Assembly: GCF_021404305.1 (NCBI RefSeq)
Contig: NZ_JABFTX010000001.1
Span: 186,001-250,000, forward strand
Source of the DNA: Billgrantia ethanolica
GTDB lineage: Bacteria > Pseudomonadota > Gammaproteobacteria > Pseudomonadales > Halomonadaceae
Length of the DNA stretch: 64,000 bases
Reading direction: 5' to 3'
The notes under the pieces are model-generated. The model worked only from the letters and a program-made list of their open reading frames with translations. It was not told where the DNA came from and ran no database searches. Each line of letters starts with the position of its first letter. Position 1 is the first letter of the stretch. Of the stretch, positions 34,689 to 43,620 are shown piece by piece. The position numbers and the translations under genes are program-made.

Positions 34689-34818
34689 AAACTGGTTGCG
34701 CTCGACCATACGGCGTTAAAAACCGGCTCAAAATACTCATTTACACCCCGTAAACTCCGTCTTTTCACCGATTTTTGCCTTGTCTGGCCTTCGCTCACCG
34801 ACTTTTCAGACAAAGCCC
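34676..34818. mobile_element. 143-bp MITE-like element with terminal inverted repeats and 5-bp target duplication
   Basis: The ends are GGGCTCTGTCTGAAAA (34676-34691) and TTTTCAGACAAAGCCC (34803-34818), inverted repeats matching at 15 of 16 positions. They are flanked by CGAGC on both sides (34671-34675 and 34819-34823), a target duplication. The interior has no gene and folds as a long imperfect palindrome (AAAAACCGG side against CCGATTTTT side, centred on TTTAC and GTAAA). It sits at the 3' end of the amidohydrolase gene and supplies its stop codon. It is probably moved in trans by an IS elsewhere in the genome. Confidence 0.8.
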
Positions 34819-34836
34819 CGAGCCGAATAGAGCCGC

Positions 34837-36048
34837 CTAGAGTCGCCGTTCTAACAGGCTGCCCAGCTCGGCATCGGTCAGCACCAGGGGGTTGGTCTTC
34901 ATGCTGCCGCCCCGGGCGCCGGCGACCACGCGCTCGATGTCGTCCCGCTGCATGCCGTAGGCGCCGAGTCTCGGCATGTCGAGCCGTTGGGTCCATTCGC
35001 GCAGCGTTTCGACCAGCGCATCGCAGGCGTCGCTGTCGCTCAGCTCGCGTTCACCGCTGGACAGGCGGCCGGCCTCGGCATACTTGGCCAGGGCCGCTGC
35101 GTGCGGCTCACGCTGGCGCAGCGCCGCGACGTTGACCTCGGTGGCCTCGGCGACCAGGGTGCCGCACACCGTGCCGTGGGGAATCGGGAAGAAGGCCCCC
35201 AGCGGCGAGGCCAGCCCGTGTACCGAACCCAGGCCCGCCTGGGCCAGGGCGATACCCGACATCAGCGAAGCGTAGGCGATCTGGCCATAGCCTTGCTCGG
35301 CCTCGGGGTGGTTCGCCTGCCAGGCCGACCAGAAGCCGCGACAGAACGCCTGCATGCCGGACCAGGCCAGGGCGTCGGTGGCTGGGCTGGCATTGAGCGA
35401 GACGTAGGATTCGAGCAGCTGGGTGAAGGCATCCATGCCGTTGGCGGCAATCTGCGTCTTGGGGCAGCCCGCTAGCAGCTGCGGGTCGACCAGCGCTACG
35501 GCGGCGACCAGGCGCTCATCGCGGAACGATTTCTTGAACCCGTCGCTGCCCTGCACGCTGAGCACGGCGTTCTTGGTCGCCTCGCTGCCGGTACCGGCGG
35601 TGGTGGGCACGGCAATCAGCGGTACCGCCGGGCCGCGATAGGGCAGGTCGTGGCCGACGCCCTCGAGGTGATCCATCACCGAATTGCCGGGGCGCAGCAG
35701 ACCGGCCACCGCCTTGGCCGCATCCAGCACGCTGCCGCCGCCGATGGCGACCACCACGTCGATGGCGTGTGCCCGATGTTCGGCGACGATGGCGTCCACC
35801 CGCTGCGGCGAAGGCTCCCCCTCGACGGTGACGTGATGCCAGCTGGCGCCCTGTGCCTCGAGTGCTGCGACCAGCGCCTGCCAGCGCGGCGTGGCGACGA
35901 AGGAGCGCCTGCCCGTGACCATCAGCACGCTCGTGCCGTAGTCGGCGATCAGTCCTGGCAGCAATTGGATGCTGCCGGAGCCAAAGCGGATATCCGGCAG
36001 ACGGGCGATACGAAAGGCGTCGATACGTTCGGGAAAGGAAGCTGTCAT
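34837..36048 (-). CDS. Iron-containing (group III) alcohol dehydrogenase
   Basis: A 403-residue protein with the NAD-binding motif VVAIGGGSVLDAAKAVA, the family stretch VPTTAGTGSEATKNAV and the metal region. Of the usual four metal ligands, Asp is present (GMDAFTQLLESYVS) and two His are present (GSVHGLASPLGAFFPIPHGTVCG), but the second ligand, usually His in DA..H, is Gln. Such DAxTQ variants occur in a known subgroup, so activity is not excluded. A typical reaction is oxidation of an alcohol or reduction of an aldehyde with NAD(P)H. It converges on the amidohydrolase gene, with the MITE between them. Confidence 0.87.
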   Translation of the reverse strand: MTASFPERIDAFRIARLPDIRFGSGSIQLLPGLIADYGTSVLMVTGRRSFVATPRWQALVAALEAQGASWHHVTVEGEPSPQRVDAIVAEHRAHAIDVVVAIGGGSVLDAAKAVAGLLRPGNSVMDHLEGVGHDLPYRGPAVPLIAVPTTAGTGSEATKNAVLSVQGSDGFKKSFRDERLVAAVALVDPQLLAGCPKTQIAANGMDAFTQLLESYVSLNASPATDALAWSGMQAFCRGFWSAWQANHPEAEQGYGQIAYASLMSGIALAQAGLGSVHGLASPLGAFFPIPHGTVCGTLVAEATEVNVAALRQREPHAAALAKYAEAGRLSSGERELSDSDACDALVETLREWTQRLDMPRLGAYGMQRDDIERVVAGARGGSMKTNPLVLTDAELGSLLERRL

Positions 36049-36089
36049 GGCCGGCCCGCTATTCTAGTTGTTGGATTATCAGACACAGC

Positions 36090-37376
36090 TTAACGCCAGC
36101 GCTCGAGGAGCTGGTAATACCACATCCCCGCGGCCAGCAGCGGATTGCCCAGGGCGTCACCGAACGGCACCTTGAAGTGGCGGCAGGCGGCGAAGGTGTC
36201 GAACTCCTCCATATGACCGGCAATCGCCTTGGCCATGATCTCGCCGACGATGTGCGAGGTCGCCACGCCGTGGCCCGAGTAGCCCTGGGCGTAGTAGACG
36301 GTGTCGGAGAGCTTGCCGAGCATGGGGATACGATTGACCACGATGCCGGCCATGCCTTGCCAGGCGTAATCGATGGGCGTGCCCGCGAGCTGCGGAAAGG
36401 TGGCTTCCAGGCGCGGGCGCAGCTCGGCGGCGATGTCGGGGGAGTCCTTGCCCGAGTAGTTGGCACCGCCGCCGAACAGCAGCCGGCCGTCGGCGGTGAG
36501 GCGGTAGTAGTCGAGCACGAAGCGGCAGTCGTACACCGCCAGGTCTCGGGGGTTGATGGCCTCGGCCAGCCCGCCCAGCGGCGCGGTGGTGACGATACCC
36601 AGCGAAGCCGGAAACAGCCTGCCGCCCAGGCGGCGGCGCTCCAGACGGTGATAGGCATTGCCGGCCAGCAGTACGCGGTCGGCGCGCAGCGTGCCGTGCG
36701 CGGTGATCACGGCCGGCGTGGGGCCGTGGTCGATGCGCACCACCGGCGAATGTTCGAAGATCTGTGCACCCAGTCGCTGGGCCACGCGCGCCTCGCCCAG
36801 GCAAAGGTTGAGCGGGTGCAGGTGCAGGTTGTAACGGTTGAGCAGCCCGCCGTGGTAAAGCTCGGTGCGGATGACGTCGCGTACCTGATGCGCATCGAGC
36901 AGCTCGACGTGCTCGCCCATGCCGCGGGCCTGACAGGCCTCGAAGTCGGCCTTGAGCGCTGCCATGTGCGAGGGCTTCCAGGCCGCCTGCAGATGCCCGT
37001 GCTTCAGGTCGCAGGCAATGCCGTACTGCTCGACACGCTGGCGAATGATGCGTTGGCCGCGCCAGCGCAGGTTCCATACGAAGTCGTCGGCGGCCTCGCC
37101 CAGGGTGCGGCGCATCTGCTTGCGCATGGCCGCCTCGCCGGAGAGGCTGCCGGTCACCTGGCCGCCATTGCGCCCGCTGGCGCCCCAGCCGATCTTGTTG
37201 GCCTCGACGATGGCCACCCGATAGCCGCGCTCGGCCAGTTCCACCGCCGTGGCCACGCCGGTGAAGCCGCCGCCGACGATGGCCACGTCGACCGACACTT
37301 CGCCTTCCAGCCGAGGGTAGTCCGACTCCTGGTGAATGGTGGCGGTATAGTAGGAGGCGCAGCGCGGTTCGCTCAT
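36090..37376 (-). CDS. FAD-dependent amine oxidase, PuuB/DadA-like
   Basis: A 428-residue flavoprotein of the DAO family. The N-terminus is YYTATIHQESDYPRLEGEVSVDVAIVGGGFTGVATAVELAERGYRVAIVEA in order, then GWGASGRNGGQVTGSLSGE, and near the C-terminus YYAQGYSGHGVATSHIVGEI. This pattern and length match gamma-glutamylputrescine oxidase (PuuB) and related oxidases. It would oxidise an amine to an aldehyde with H2O2 formed. TGGAG precedes the ATG at 37376. An upstream extension to 37544 lacks support. It is 41 bases upstream of the alcohol dehydrogenase gene on the same strand, so they may share a transcript. Confidence 0.85.
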   Translation of the reverse strand: MSEPRCASYYTATIHQESDYPRLEGEVSVDVAIVGGGFTGVATAVELAERGYRVAIVEANKIGWGASGRNGGQVTGSLSGEAAMRKQMRRTLGEAADDFVWNLRWRGQRIIRQRVEQYGIACDLKHGHLQAAWKPSHMAALKADFEACQARGMGEHVELLDAHQVRDVIRTELYHGGLLNRYNLHLHPLNLCLGEARVAQRLGAQIFEHSPVVRIDHGPTPAVITAHGTLRADRVLLAGNAYHRLERRRLGGRLFPASLGIVTTAPLGGLAEAINPRDLAVYDCRFVLDYYRLTADGRLLFGGGANYSGKDSPDIAAELRPRLEATFPQLAGTPIDYAWQGMAGIVVNRIPMLGKLSDTVYYAQGYSGHGVATSHIVGEIMAKAIAGHMEEFDTFAACRHFKVPFGDALGNPLLAAGMWYYQLLERWR

Positions 37377-37490
37377 GATGACTCCAGAATGTCGAAAATA
37401 CTCAACGCATGCTAACACAGCTGATCTATCGAACGAGCCCCCGAGACCTGGCTTCGGTCGGCGGGCCTGGTGCCGGGGCCGGGGCGTGCT

Positions 37491-37518
37491 TTGCGCCCCC
37501 GGCATCAGCCGGTAGAAT
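37491..37518 (+). promoter_or_regulatory. Sigma-70 promoter of dnaX
   Basis: TTGCGC (37491-37496) and TAGAAT (37513-37518) are separated by 16 bases. The predicted start near 37525 leaves a leader of about 100 bases before the dnaX ATG. Confidence 0.5.
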
Positions 37519-37623
37519 GGGAGTTTTCGCGTTCGGCTCGTCACCGGACACCTTCGTCGGGGCGCAGCAGGCCCTGCTCCGATCGGCTGCCCGCCAGCCC
37601 TGTTGCAAGGAATCCGTACTGCA

Positions 37624-39738
37624 ATGAGCTACCAGGTTCTGGCCCGCAAATGGCGACCGCGTACGTTCCATGAACTGGTCGGCCAGGAGCACGTTCAACG
37701 TGCGCTGGTCAACGCCCTCGATCAGGGGCGTTTGCATCATGCCTACCTGTTCACCGGGACACGCGGCGTCGGCAAGACCACGCTGGCAAGAATACTTGCC
37801 AAATGTCTCAACTGTACGGCCAAAGGGTATGGCGACGAAGGCATTACCTCCACGCCGTGCGGCCAGTGCGACAGCTGCCGAGCCATCGACGAGGGCCGCT
37901 TCGTCGATTTGATCGAGGTCGACGCCGCTTCGCGCACCAAGGTGGAAGACACCCGCGAGCTGCTCGACAACGTGCAGTACGCTCCCACCCAGGGCCGCTA
38001 CAAGGTGTACCTCATCGACGAGGTGCACATGCTCTCTACCAGCAGTTTCAACGCGCTGCTCAAGACGCTGGAAGAGCCACCGCCCCACGTCAAGTTCCTG
38101 CTCGCCACCACCGATCCGCAGAAGCTGCCGGCCACGGTACTGTCGCGCTGTCTGCAGTTCACCCTCAAGAACATGCCACCGGAGCGTATCGTCACCCACC
38201 TAGCCAAGGTGCTCGAGGCCGAGGGCATCGGCTTCGAGGAGAGTGCGCTGTGGCTGCTGGGGCGGGCCGCCGACGGCTCCATGCGCGATGCCATGAGCCT
38301 GACCGACCAGGCCATCGCCTTCGGTCAGGGGCAGGTGCGTCATGCCGATGTGGCCGCCATGCTGGGAACGCTCGATCACCGTCACGTGCTGGCGCTGGTC
38401 GAAGCGCTGGCGGACGTCGACGCGCCGCGGCTGCTGGCCGAGATCGCCCAATTGGCGGAGCAGGGGCCGGATTTCGCCGCCGTGCTCGACGACCTGAGTG
38501 CGGTGCTGCACCGCCTGGCGGTAGCTCAGATGGTGCCCGCCGCCGTCGATAACGGCCACGGCGACCGCGAAACGGTGCTGGCGCTGGCCTCGCGCTTCAC
38601 CGCCGAGGACGTGCAGCTCTACTACCAGATCGGCATTCAGGGGCGCGGCGACATGGCTCACGCCCCCGATCTGCGCACGGCGCTGGAGATGACGCTGTTG
38701 CGCATGCTGGCGTTCCGCCCCCAGGGCGTGCCGCAGCCGGCCAAGACCCCGCTGCCGTTGCGCGGTGCCGACAGCGGTGGCTCGTCCGCCGCCCCCGCTG
38801 GTAGTGCCGACGAGCCTGCCTCACCGGAGGGCGAGTCGACTGGTGCGACACCGCGGCATCCCGAACCTCAGTCGGCATCCGAGCCGGCCCCGGCGATGAG
38901 TTCACCGTCGCCTGCTGCGGAGGCCGTACGCCCACCGGAACCGCCCCCACCTTGGGAGGAGGAAGCACCGGAGCCGTCGCTTGATTCCGCCGCCCAGGCG
39001 ATGGCCGAGCCCGAATCCGCCGCTGAAGCGGCTGTCGCGCCACGGCCGGAACCTGTACCAGAGCCTGTCCCTGAACCGGAGCCTGTACCCGAACCGGAGC
39101 GTGCTCACACGCTCGCGCCTGAACCAGCCTATGAGCCAAGCGCTGCCGCCGCCGTGACTGTGGCGGAGTACGCCAGCAGGGCAGTAGCACACACAGAAGC
39201 AGTGCAGACGGAAGCAGCGCAGACAGAAGAGAGCGACCTGGCGGTACTCGACGAACCCGAGCCGGTCGTTGCAGCCGCTCCCGTCGATACCGCCGAGCCG
39301 CGCCCTGTGGAAGAGCAGGCGGCAGACGGCGAACTGCTCAGTCATGATCGCTGGTTGCTAGGCTTCGACGCCCTGGGGCTCGGCGGGTTGACCCGCAACC
39401 TGGCGGCCCACTGTGTGGTCGAAGCCGATGACGGCAGGCGCTTGACGCTGCGCCTCGATCCGTCTCAGGAGGCCATGAACGCAGAGATCCACGTGCGTCG
39501 CGTGCAGGAGGCGTTAGCTGGCATCGGCATCGTACGCCAGCTCGCGATCGTGCCGGGGCCCTTGCCGACCGACATCGAGACGCCGCGCCAGCGTGCCGAC
39601 CGGATTACCGCCGAGCGACACGCCGAGGCGGTGGCTGCCCTGCATCGTGACCCCCACGTCAGACAGCTGCAGGAAACCTTCGGTGCACGCCTGATCGAGT
39701 CCAGCGTCAAGCCGGCCGAAGCGGCACCCAGGGCCTGA
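37624..39738 (+). CDS. dnaX: DNA polymerase III subunit tau (DnaX)
   Basis: A 704-residue clamp-loader subunit. Residues 1-230 form an AAA+ domain with Walker [10 protein letters not shown] (45-53), zinc-binding cysteines (61, 64, 79, 82, 85), Walker [12 protein letters not shown] and sensor [12 protein letters not shown] collar follows, then an unusually long low-complexity linker rich in Pro, Glu and Ala (about residues 375-570), then a tau-specific C-terminal domain that binds polymerase alpha and DnaB. I saw no A6G-type slippery site, so a frameshifted gamma product is not evident. It is followed by ybaB and recR, the standard order. Confidence 0.96.
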   Translation: MSYQVLARKWRPRTFHELVGQEHVQRALVNALDQGRLHHAYLFTGTRGVGKTTLARILAKCLNCTAKGYGDEGITSTPCGQCDSCRAIDEGRFVDLIEVDAASRTKVEDTRELLDNVQYAPTQGRYKVYLIDEVHMLSTSSFNALLKTLEEPPPHVKFLLATTDPQKLPATVLSRCLQFTLKNMPPERIVTHLAKVLEAEGIGFEESALWLLGRAADGSMRDAMSLTDQAIAFGQGQVRHADVAAMLGTLDHRHVLALVEALADVDAPRLLAEIAQLAEQGPDFAAVLDDLSAVLHRLAVAQMVPAAVDNGHGDRETVLALASRFTAEDVQLYYQIGIQGRGDMAHAPDLRTALEMTLLRMLAFRPQGVPQPAKTPLPLRGADSGGSSAAPAGSADEPASPEGESTGATPRHPEPQSASEPAPAMSSPSPAAEAVRPPEPPPPWEEEAPEPSLDSAAQAMAEPESAAEAAVAPRPEPVPEPVPEPEPVPEPERAHTLAPEPAYEPSAAAAVTVAEYASRAVAHTEAVQTEAAQTEESDLAVLDEPEPVVAAAPVDTAEPRPVEEQAADGELLSHDRWLLGFDALGLGGLTRNLAAHCVVEADDGRRLTLRLDPSQEAMNAEIHVRRVQEALAGIGIVRQLAIVPGPLPTDIETPRQRADRITAERHAEAVAALHRDPHVRQLQETFGARLIESSVKPAEAAPRA

Positions 39739-39775
39739 AAAGACAAGTTTACTTTGCCAAGCGAGAGGAACGACC

Positions 39776-40102
39776 ATGATGAAAGGTGGAATGGGCAACC
39801 TGATGAAGCAGGCCCAGGAGATGCAGCAGAAGATGCAGCGTGTCCAGGAAGAGATCGCCAAGGCCGAGGTGACCGGTGAAGCCGGTGCCGGCATGGTCAA
39901 GGTGACCATGAACGGTCGTCACGACGTGAGCAAGGTCGATATCGACCCCAGCGTCATGGAAGAGGACAAGGAACTGCTCGAGGACCTGCTGGCTGCGGCG
40001 GTCAACGATGCGGTGCGCAAGGTCGAGGCCAGCTCACGGGAGAAGATGGAAGAGGCCACGGCGGGACTGAATTTGCCACCCGGTTTCAAGATGCCTTTCT
40101 GA
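39776..40102 (+). CDS. ybaB: YbaB/EbfC nucleoid-associated protein
   Basis: A 108-residue DNA-binding protein. The N-terminal helix [44 protein letters not shown] (in order) and the C-terminal LPPGFKMPF are typical of YbaB/EbfC. It binds DNA as a tweezer-like dimer and is coregulated with dnaX and recR. GAGAGGA precedes the ATG. The stop overlaps the recR ATG by one base. Confidence 0.95.
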   Translation: MMKGGMGNLMKQAQEMQQKMQRVQEEIAKAEVTGEAGAGMVKVTMNGRHDVSKVDIDPSVMEEDKELLEDLLAAAVNDAVRKVEASSREKMEEATAGLNLPPGFKMPF

Positions 40103-40707
40103 TGAGCTTTTCCCCCCTCGTCGAGAGACTGATGGAGTCGCTGCGAGTGCTGCCGGGTGTGGGTCCCAAGACCGCGCAGCGCATGGCGATGCATCTACTC
40201 GAGCGTGACCGCGATGGCGGTCGGCGTCTGGCCGGCGTGCTCGAGCAGGCCATCGAGCAGGTCGGCTACTGTCGGCGCTGCCGCACCCTCACCGAAGAGG
40301 AGATCTGCGGCCTGTGTACCAGCAATCGACGCGACGATGCGCTGCTGTGCGTGGTAGAGTCGCCGGCCGACCAGCTCGCCATCGAGGAGGCGGGCGGTTA
40401 CCGTGGCCGCTACTTCGTGCTTCACGGTCACCTTTCGCCACTGGATGGTATCGGCCCCGAGGACCTGGGTCTCGACCAGCTCGAAGCACGTATCGCCGAG
40501 GGCGGTATCAGCGAGGTGATTCTGGCCACCAACCCTACCGTGGAAGGCGAGGCCACGGCGCACTACATCGCTGCCCAGCTGTCGCCCCATGGGGTGACCC
40601 TGTCGCGCCTGGCCTATGGCGTGCCCATGGGCGGGGAGCTCGAGTACGTCGACGGCGGTACCCTCAGTCGTGCCTTCAACGGCCGCCTGCCGTTTCGCGG
40701 CGATTGA
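40102..40707 (+). CDS. recR: Recombination protein RecR
   Basis: A 201-residue protein. The N-terminal HhH region is [24 protein letters not shown], the zinc finger is [16 protein letters not shown], and the Toprim domain begins [29 protein letters not shown]. RecR acts with RecF and RecO to load RecA at gaps. Translationally coupled to ybaB. Confidence 0.97.
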   Translation: MSFSPLVERLMESLRVLPGVGPKTAQRMAMHLLERDRDGGRRLAGVLEQAIEQVGYCRRCRTLTEEEICGLCTSNRRDDALLCVVESPADQLAIEEAGGYRGRYFVLHGHLSPLDGIGPEDLGLDQLEARIAEGGISEVILATNPTVEGEATAHYIAAQLSPHGVTLSRLAYGVPMGGELEYVDGGTLSRAFNGRLPFRGD

Positions 40708-40740
40708 AGCCGCAACCATTTCCTGTTGCCGGATGACCGC

Positions 40741-41871
40741 ATGACCCTGACCCCCGAGATACGCTGGATCGACACCCCCGAGGCGCTGGATGCCGCCTGC
40801 GCCGAGGTGGCTGGTGCCGAGGTGATCGCGCTGGATACCGAATTCTTTCGCGAGAAGACCTTTCACCCGGTGCCCGCTCTGATCCAGTTTTCCGCCGGTG
40901 GGCCGGCCTGGCTCGTCGACCCTGTCGTGGTGCACTGCACCGATGCCTTTCGCCGTCTGTTGGGCGAGGGACCGCTGAAGCTGCTGCATGCCAGCAGCGA
41001 GGACCTTGAGGTGCTGGCCCACTGGGCCCAGGTGTCGGTGGCGCCGCTGGTGGATACCCAGGTTGCCCAGGCGCTGCTGGGGGAGGATCCCGCCATGGGC
41101 TATCAGCGTTTGGTGCATCACTGGACCGGGGAGACGCTACCCAAGGACGAGACCCGCTCAGACTGGCTGCAGCGTCCGCTGAGTGAATCCCAGCGGCTCT
41201 ATGCGGCGCTCGACGTGGTCTACCTGCTCAAGGTCTGGGAACGTCAGCACGAAGCGCTGGAACGACTGGAGCGTCGTGAGTGGCTGGAAGCCGACTGCCG
41301 TGAGCTGATGGCCCAGGCACTGCGCAGCGACGAGGCGGATGGGCAGTGGTATCGTCGCCATCGCCAGCTGTGGCGGCTCACGCCGCGTCAGGTCGAAGCC
41401 TACCGGCTGATGACCACCTGGCGCGAGGGCGAGGCCCGCCGACGCAACCTGCCGCGGGGCTGGTTGGTCAACGACCGGGTGCTGTACGCCATCGCCGAAC
41501 GCATGCCGGAGAATCGTTATCAGCTCGCCGAAGTCGAAGAGATCAAGCCGAGCCTGATCAAGCGCGACGGCGACACCCTGCTGGCCATGGTGAAGCAGGC
41601 AAGACAGTGCGAGGCGGACATTCTGCCGGCGGCGCAGCCCTCGCCGCTAGGGGCAGACTACAAGCGACGCATGAAGGCGCTCAAGCGAGTGGTGAACGAG
41701 CAGGCCGAACGGCTGGGGCTGGCGCCTGAGGTACTGATGCGCCGGCGCGAGCTGGAAGCGCTGATTGCCGCCGATCTGGCGGCGGAACCGCTACCCTTGC
41801 CTCAGGGCTGGCGCGGCGACTGCCTCGCGACACCCCTGGAGCAAGCTTTGGATGAGGTGAAGGCCGAATGA
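40741..41871 (+). CDS. rnd: Ribonuclease D
   Basis: A 376-residue 3'-5' exoribonuclease of normal length. DEDD motifs are visible: [16 protein letters not shown] (Asp and Glu), then [12 protein letters not shown] (Asp), then [13 protein letters not shown] (Asp). Two HRDC-like helical domains follow. It trims tRNA and other stable RNA 3' ends. The ATG at 40741 gives the standard N-terminus. A TTG five codons upstream is possible. It overlaps ycgL by four bases (ATGA). Confidence 0.94.
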   Translation: MTLTPEIRWIDTPEALDAACAEVAGAEVIALDTEFFREKTFHPVPALIQFSAGGPAWLVDPVVVHCTDAFRRLLGEGPLKLLHASSEDLEVLAHWAQVSVAPLVDTQVAQALLGEDPAMGYQRLVHHWTGETLPKDETRSDWLQRPLSESQRLYAALDVVYLLKVWERQHEALERLERREWLEADCRELMAQALRSDEADGQWYRRHRQLWRLTPRQVEAYRLMTTWREGEARRRNLPRGWLVNDRVLYAIAERMPENRYQLAEVEEIKPSLIKRDGDTLLAMVKQARQCEADILPAAQPSPLGADYKRRMKALKRVVNEQAERLGLAPEVLMRRRELEALIAADLAAEPLPLPQGWRGDCLATPLEQALDEVKAE

Positions 41872-42179
41872 ACGACGACCGCCTGCAAGGCAACAAGCTG
41901 CTGTGCGAGATATTCAAGAGCCCGCGCAAGGATGAGATGTATCTGTACGTCGACAAGCGACAGGGGCTGGCCGAGGTGCCCGCGGTACTGCTCGAGCGCT
42001 TCGGTAAACCGGTATCGGTCATGACCATGATCCTGTCGCCGGAAAAACCGCTGGCCCGCGCCAAAGTAGAGGACGTGATGGCCGCGATCCGCGACAAGGG
42101 GTTCTATCTGCAGATGCCGCCGGCAAAGGAGGAGTATCTGCTGGATCTGTATCGTACCCCCACCGAGTCGCGTTACTGA
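41868..42179 (+). CDS. ycgL: YcgL-domain protein
   Basis: A 103-residue protein of the YcgL (DUF709) family. The N-terminus is [38 protein letters not shown] in order, and the C-terminus ends in [12 protein letters not shown]. The function is unknown, and the family is commonly encoded beside rnd in gammaproteobacteria, as here. It starts with an ATGA overlap of the rnd stop and ends one base before ycgN. Confidence 0.9.
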   Translation: MNDDRLQGNKLLCEIFKSPRKDEMYLYVDKRQGLAEVPAVLLERFGKPVSVMTMILSPEKPLARAKVEDVMAAIRDKGFYLQMPPAKEEYLLDLYRTPTESRY

Positions 42180-42180
42180 C

Positions 42181-42630
42181 ATGCGCGAACTGTTCTGGGA
42201 GCGCTTTGACCTCGAGGAGCTCACCGCCGAGGAGTGGGAAGCGCTGTGCGACGGCTGCGGACAGTGCTGCCTGGTCAAGTTCCAGGATGAGGACAGCGGC
42301 GACCTCGCCGTGCTTGGCGTGGCCTGTGAACTGCTCGACATCCACAGCTGCCGCTGCAGCGATTACCCCAACCGTCAGGCCCGGGTACCCGACTGCGCCC
42401 GGCTCACGCCGCAGCGCATCGACGAATTCCGCTGGCTGCCGAAGTCCTGCGCCTACCGTCGCATCGCGGAAGGTCGCCGGCTGGCGGGTTGGCATCCGCT
42501 GATCTCCGGTGACCCCGAGCGCGTGCACCGCAAAGGCATAAGCGTGCGCAGCTTTGCCATCTCCCAGCGTGACGTGACAGACGACGAACTAGAAGATCAC
42601 ATCATTGCCATACTGCCGATTGACGGCTGA
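42181..42630 (+). CDS. ycgN: YcgN-type cysteine-cluster protein
   Basis: A 149-residue UPF0260 protein. It carries a CxxCxxCC cluster (LCDGCGQCCLVKF), a second Cys group (HSCRCSDYPNRQARVPDC) and CAYRRIAEGRRLAGWHPLISGD, probably binding a metal or iron-sulfur centre. The function is not established. The start lies one base after the ycgL stop, completing the rnd-ycgL-ycgN unit. Confidence 0.92.
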   Translation: MRELFWERFDLEELTAEEWEALCDGCGQCCLVKFQDEDSGDLAVLGVACELLDIHSCRCSDYPNRQARVPDCARLTPQRIDEFRWLPKSCAYRRIAEGRRLAGWHPLISGDPERVHRKGISVRSFAISQRDVTDDELEDHIIAILPIDG

Positions 42631-42853
42631 TCCCCTCATGGTCTGAAGGCTTTTAGTATCCCTCGAGCATGACGCTTCCGGTATGACCCTGCACTCCCGT
42701 ACCAGCCGCCTGGTATGTAATTTCAGCCTGGCTGCTGATGGCCATTTCTCCCAATCCCCATGATGCTGAGTGTTGCCACCTGTAACTTTGTGTTGCAGTC
42801 AAGGAGGCATTGCAGATGCCATGAGAGGCTGAGCAAGCCGATGGGAGGGGATC

Positions 42854-43561
42854 ATGAAACGGAGATGGATGACGACGGCAGGAGTGACGTTTGGCGTCAT
42901 GCTGACAACGAGCGCCATGGCCCAGTCGCAGCCTTGGACCGAGCCGCTTAGCGATGAGGAGATGACTGCGCGCTGGAATGCGCTGTTCAACGACGGTGTC
43001 GTGCTGAGTGACGAGGAGCTCGACGAGTTGCTGGAATGGCTGCCGCCAACCGGCGCCGGCCTGGGAGCGACTGGCCTGGATGGCACTAGAGGGGGTGGTG
43101 ACGGTGGCCTGGTTCGCACCCGCGGCCCCTCGTCACCGAATAGCGGTGGCGGTGGTGGGGGAGGTAACAGCGGAGGGTCAGGTGGTAGTGGTAATGGTGG
43201 CGGCGGTGATAACGGTGGTGGTAACGGAGGCGGTGGCAACGGCAACGGCAACGGAGGTGGTGGTAACGGCAATGGAGGCGGTGGTAACGGCAATGGAGGC
43301 GGTGGTAACGGCAACGGAGGCGGCGGCAACGGCAACGGAGGCGGCGGCAACGGTGGCTCCGGTGGGGGTGGCAGCGGCGGCTCCGGTGGGGGCGACAGTG
43401 GCGGCTCCGGTGGGGGGGGCAGCGGCGGCTCCGGTGGGGGCGACGGCGGCGGCTCCGGTGGGGGCGACGGCGGCGGTTCCGGTGGGGGCGACGGCGGCGG
43501 TTCCGGTGGCGGCAGCGGCGGAGGTGCCGGTGGCGGCGCTGGTGGAGGTGCCGGCGGCTGA
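42854..43561 (+). CDS. Secreted glycine-rich repeat protein of unknown function
   Basis: A 235-residue precursor with a signal peptide ending AMA at residue 23. A short acidic region follows, with SDEEMTARWNALF and LSDEELDELLEWLPP (about 32-66). Two low-complexity blocks follow: NGNGGGG repeats (21-base units), then GGSGGGGS/GGSGGGD repeats (about 24-base units), ending in GGAGGGAGG. More than half of the protein is Gly. It may be a structural, adhesive or linker-like exported protein. I know no family for it. GGAGGGG precedes the ATG. A strong hairpin follows at 43575. Confidence 0.75.
   Translation: MKRRWMTTAGVTFGVMLTTSAMAQSQPWTEPLSDEEMTARWNALFNDGVVLSDEELDELLEWLPPTGAGLGATGLDGTRGGGDGGLVRTRGPSSPNSGGGGGGGNSGGSGGSGNGGGGDNGGGNGGGGNGNGNGGGGNGNGGGGNGNGGGGNGNGGGGNGNGGGGNGGSGGGGSGGSGGGDSGGSGGGGSGGSGGGDGGGSGGGDGGGSGGGDGGGSGGGSGGGAGGGAGGGAGG
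43221..43536 (+). repeat. Coding tandem repeats of 21-24 bases in the glycine-rich gene
   Basis: Units such as AACGGCAATGGAGGCGGTGG repeat head to tail about five times, then related GGCGGCTCCGGTGGGGGCGA units repeat about five times. The reading frame is kept because unit lengths are multiples of three. Copy number probably varies between strains by slippage. Confidence 0.7.
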
Positions 43562-43574
43562 TTTCCCTTGACGA

Positions 43575-43600
43575 CCCGGCCCGGTTCCAACCGGGCCGGG
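43575..43600 (+). terminator. Strong hairpin after the glycine-rich gene
   Basis: CCCGGCCCGGTT and AACCGGGCCGGG form a 12-bp perfect stem with a very short loop, 14 bases after the stop, followed by TTCTTA. It faces the convergent peptidase gene and may act in both directions. Confidence 0.7.
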
Positions 43601-43620
43601 TTCTTATCGCGTTCGGCTGC

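Noticed and set aside
43221-43536. Possible CRISPR-like or noncoding repeat array
   Set aside because: The repeats are contiguous without unique spacers, keep a reading frame, and encode Gly-rich units within a protein that has a signal peptide.
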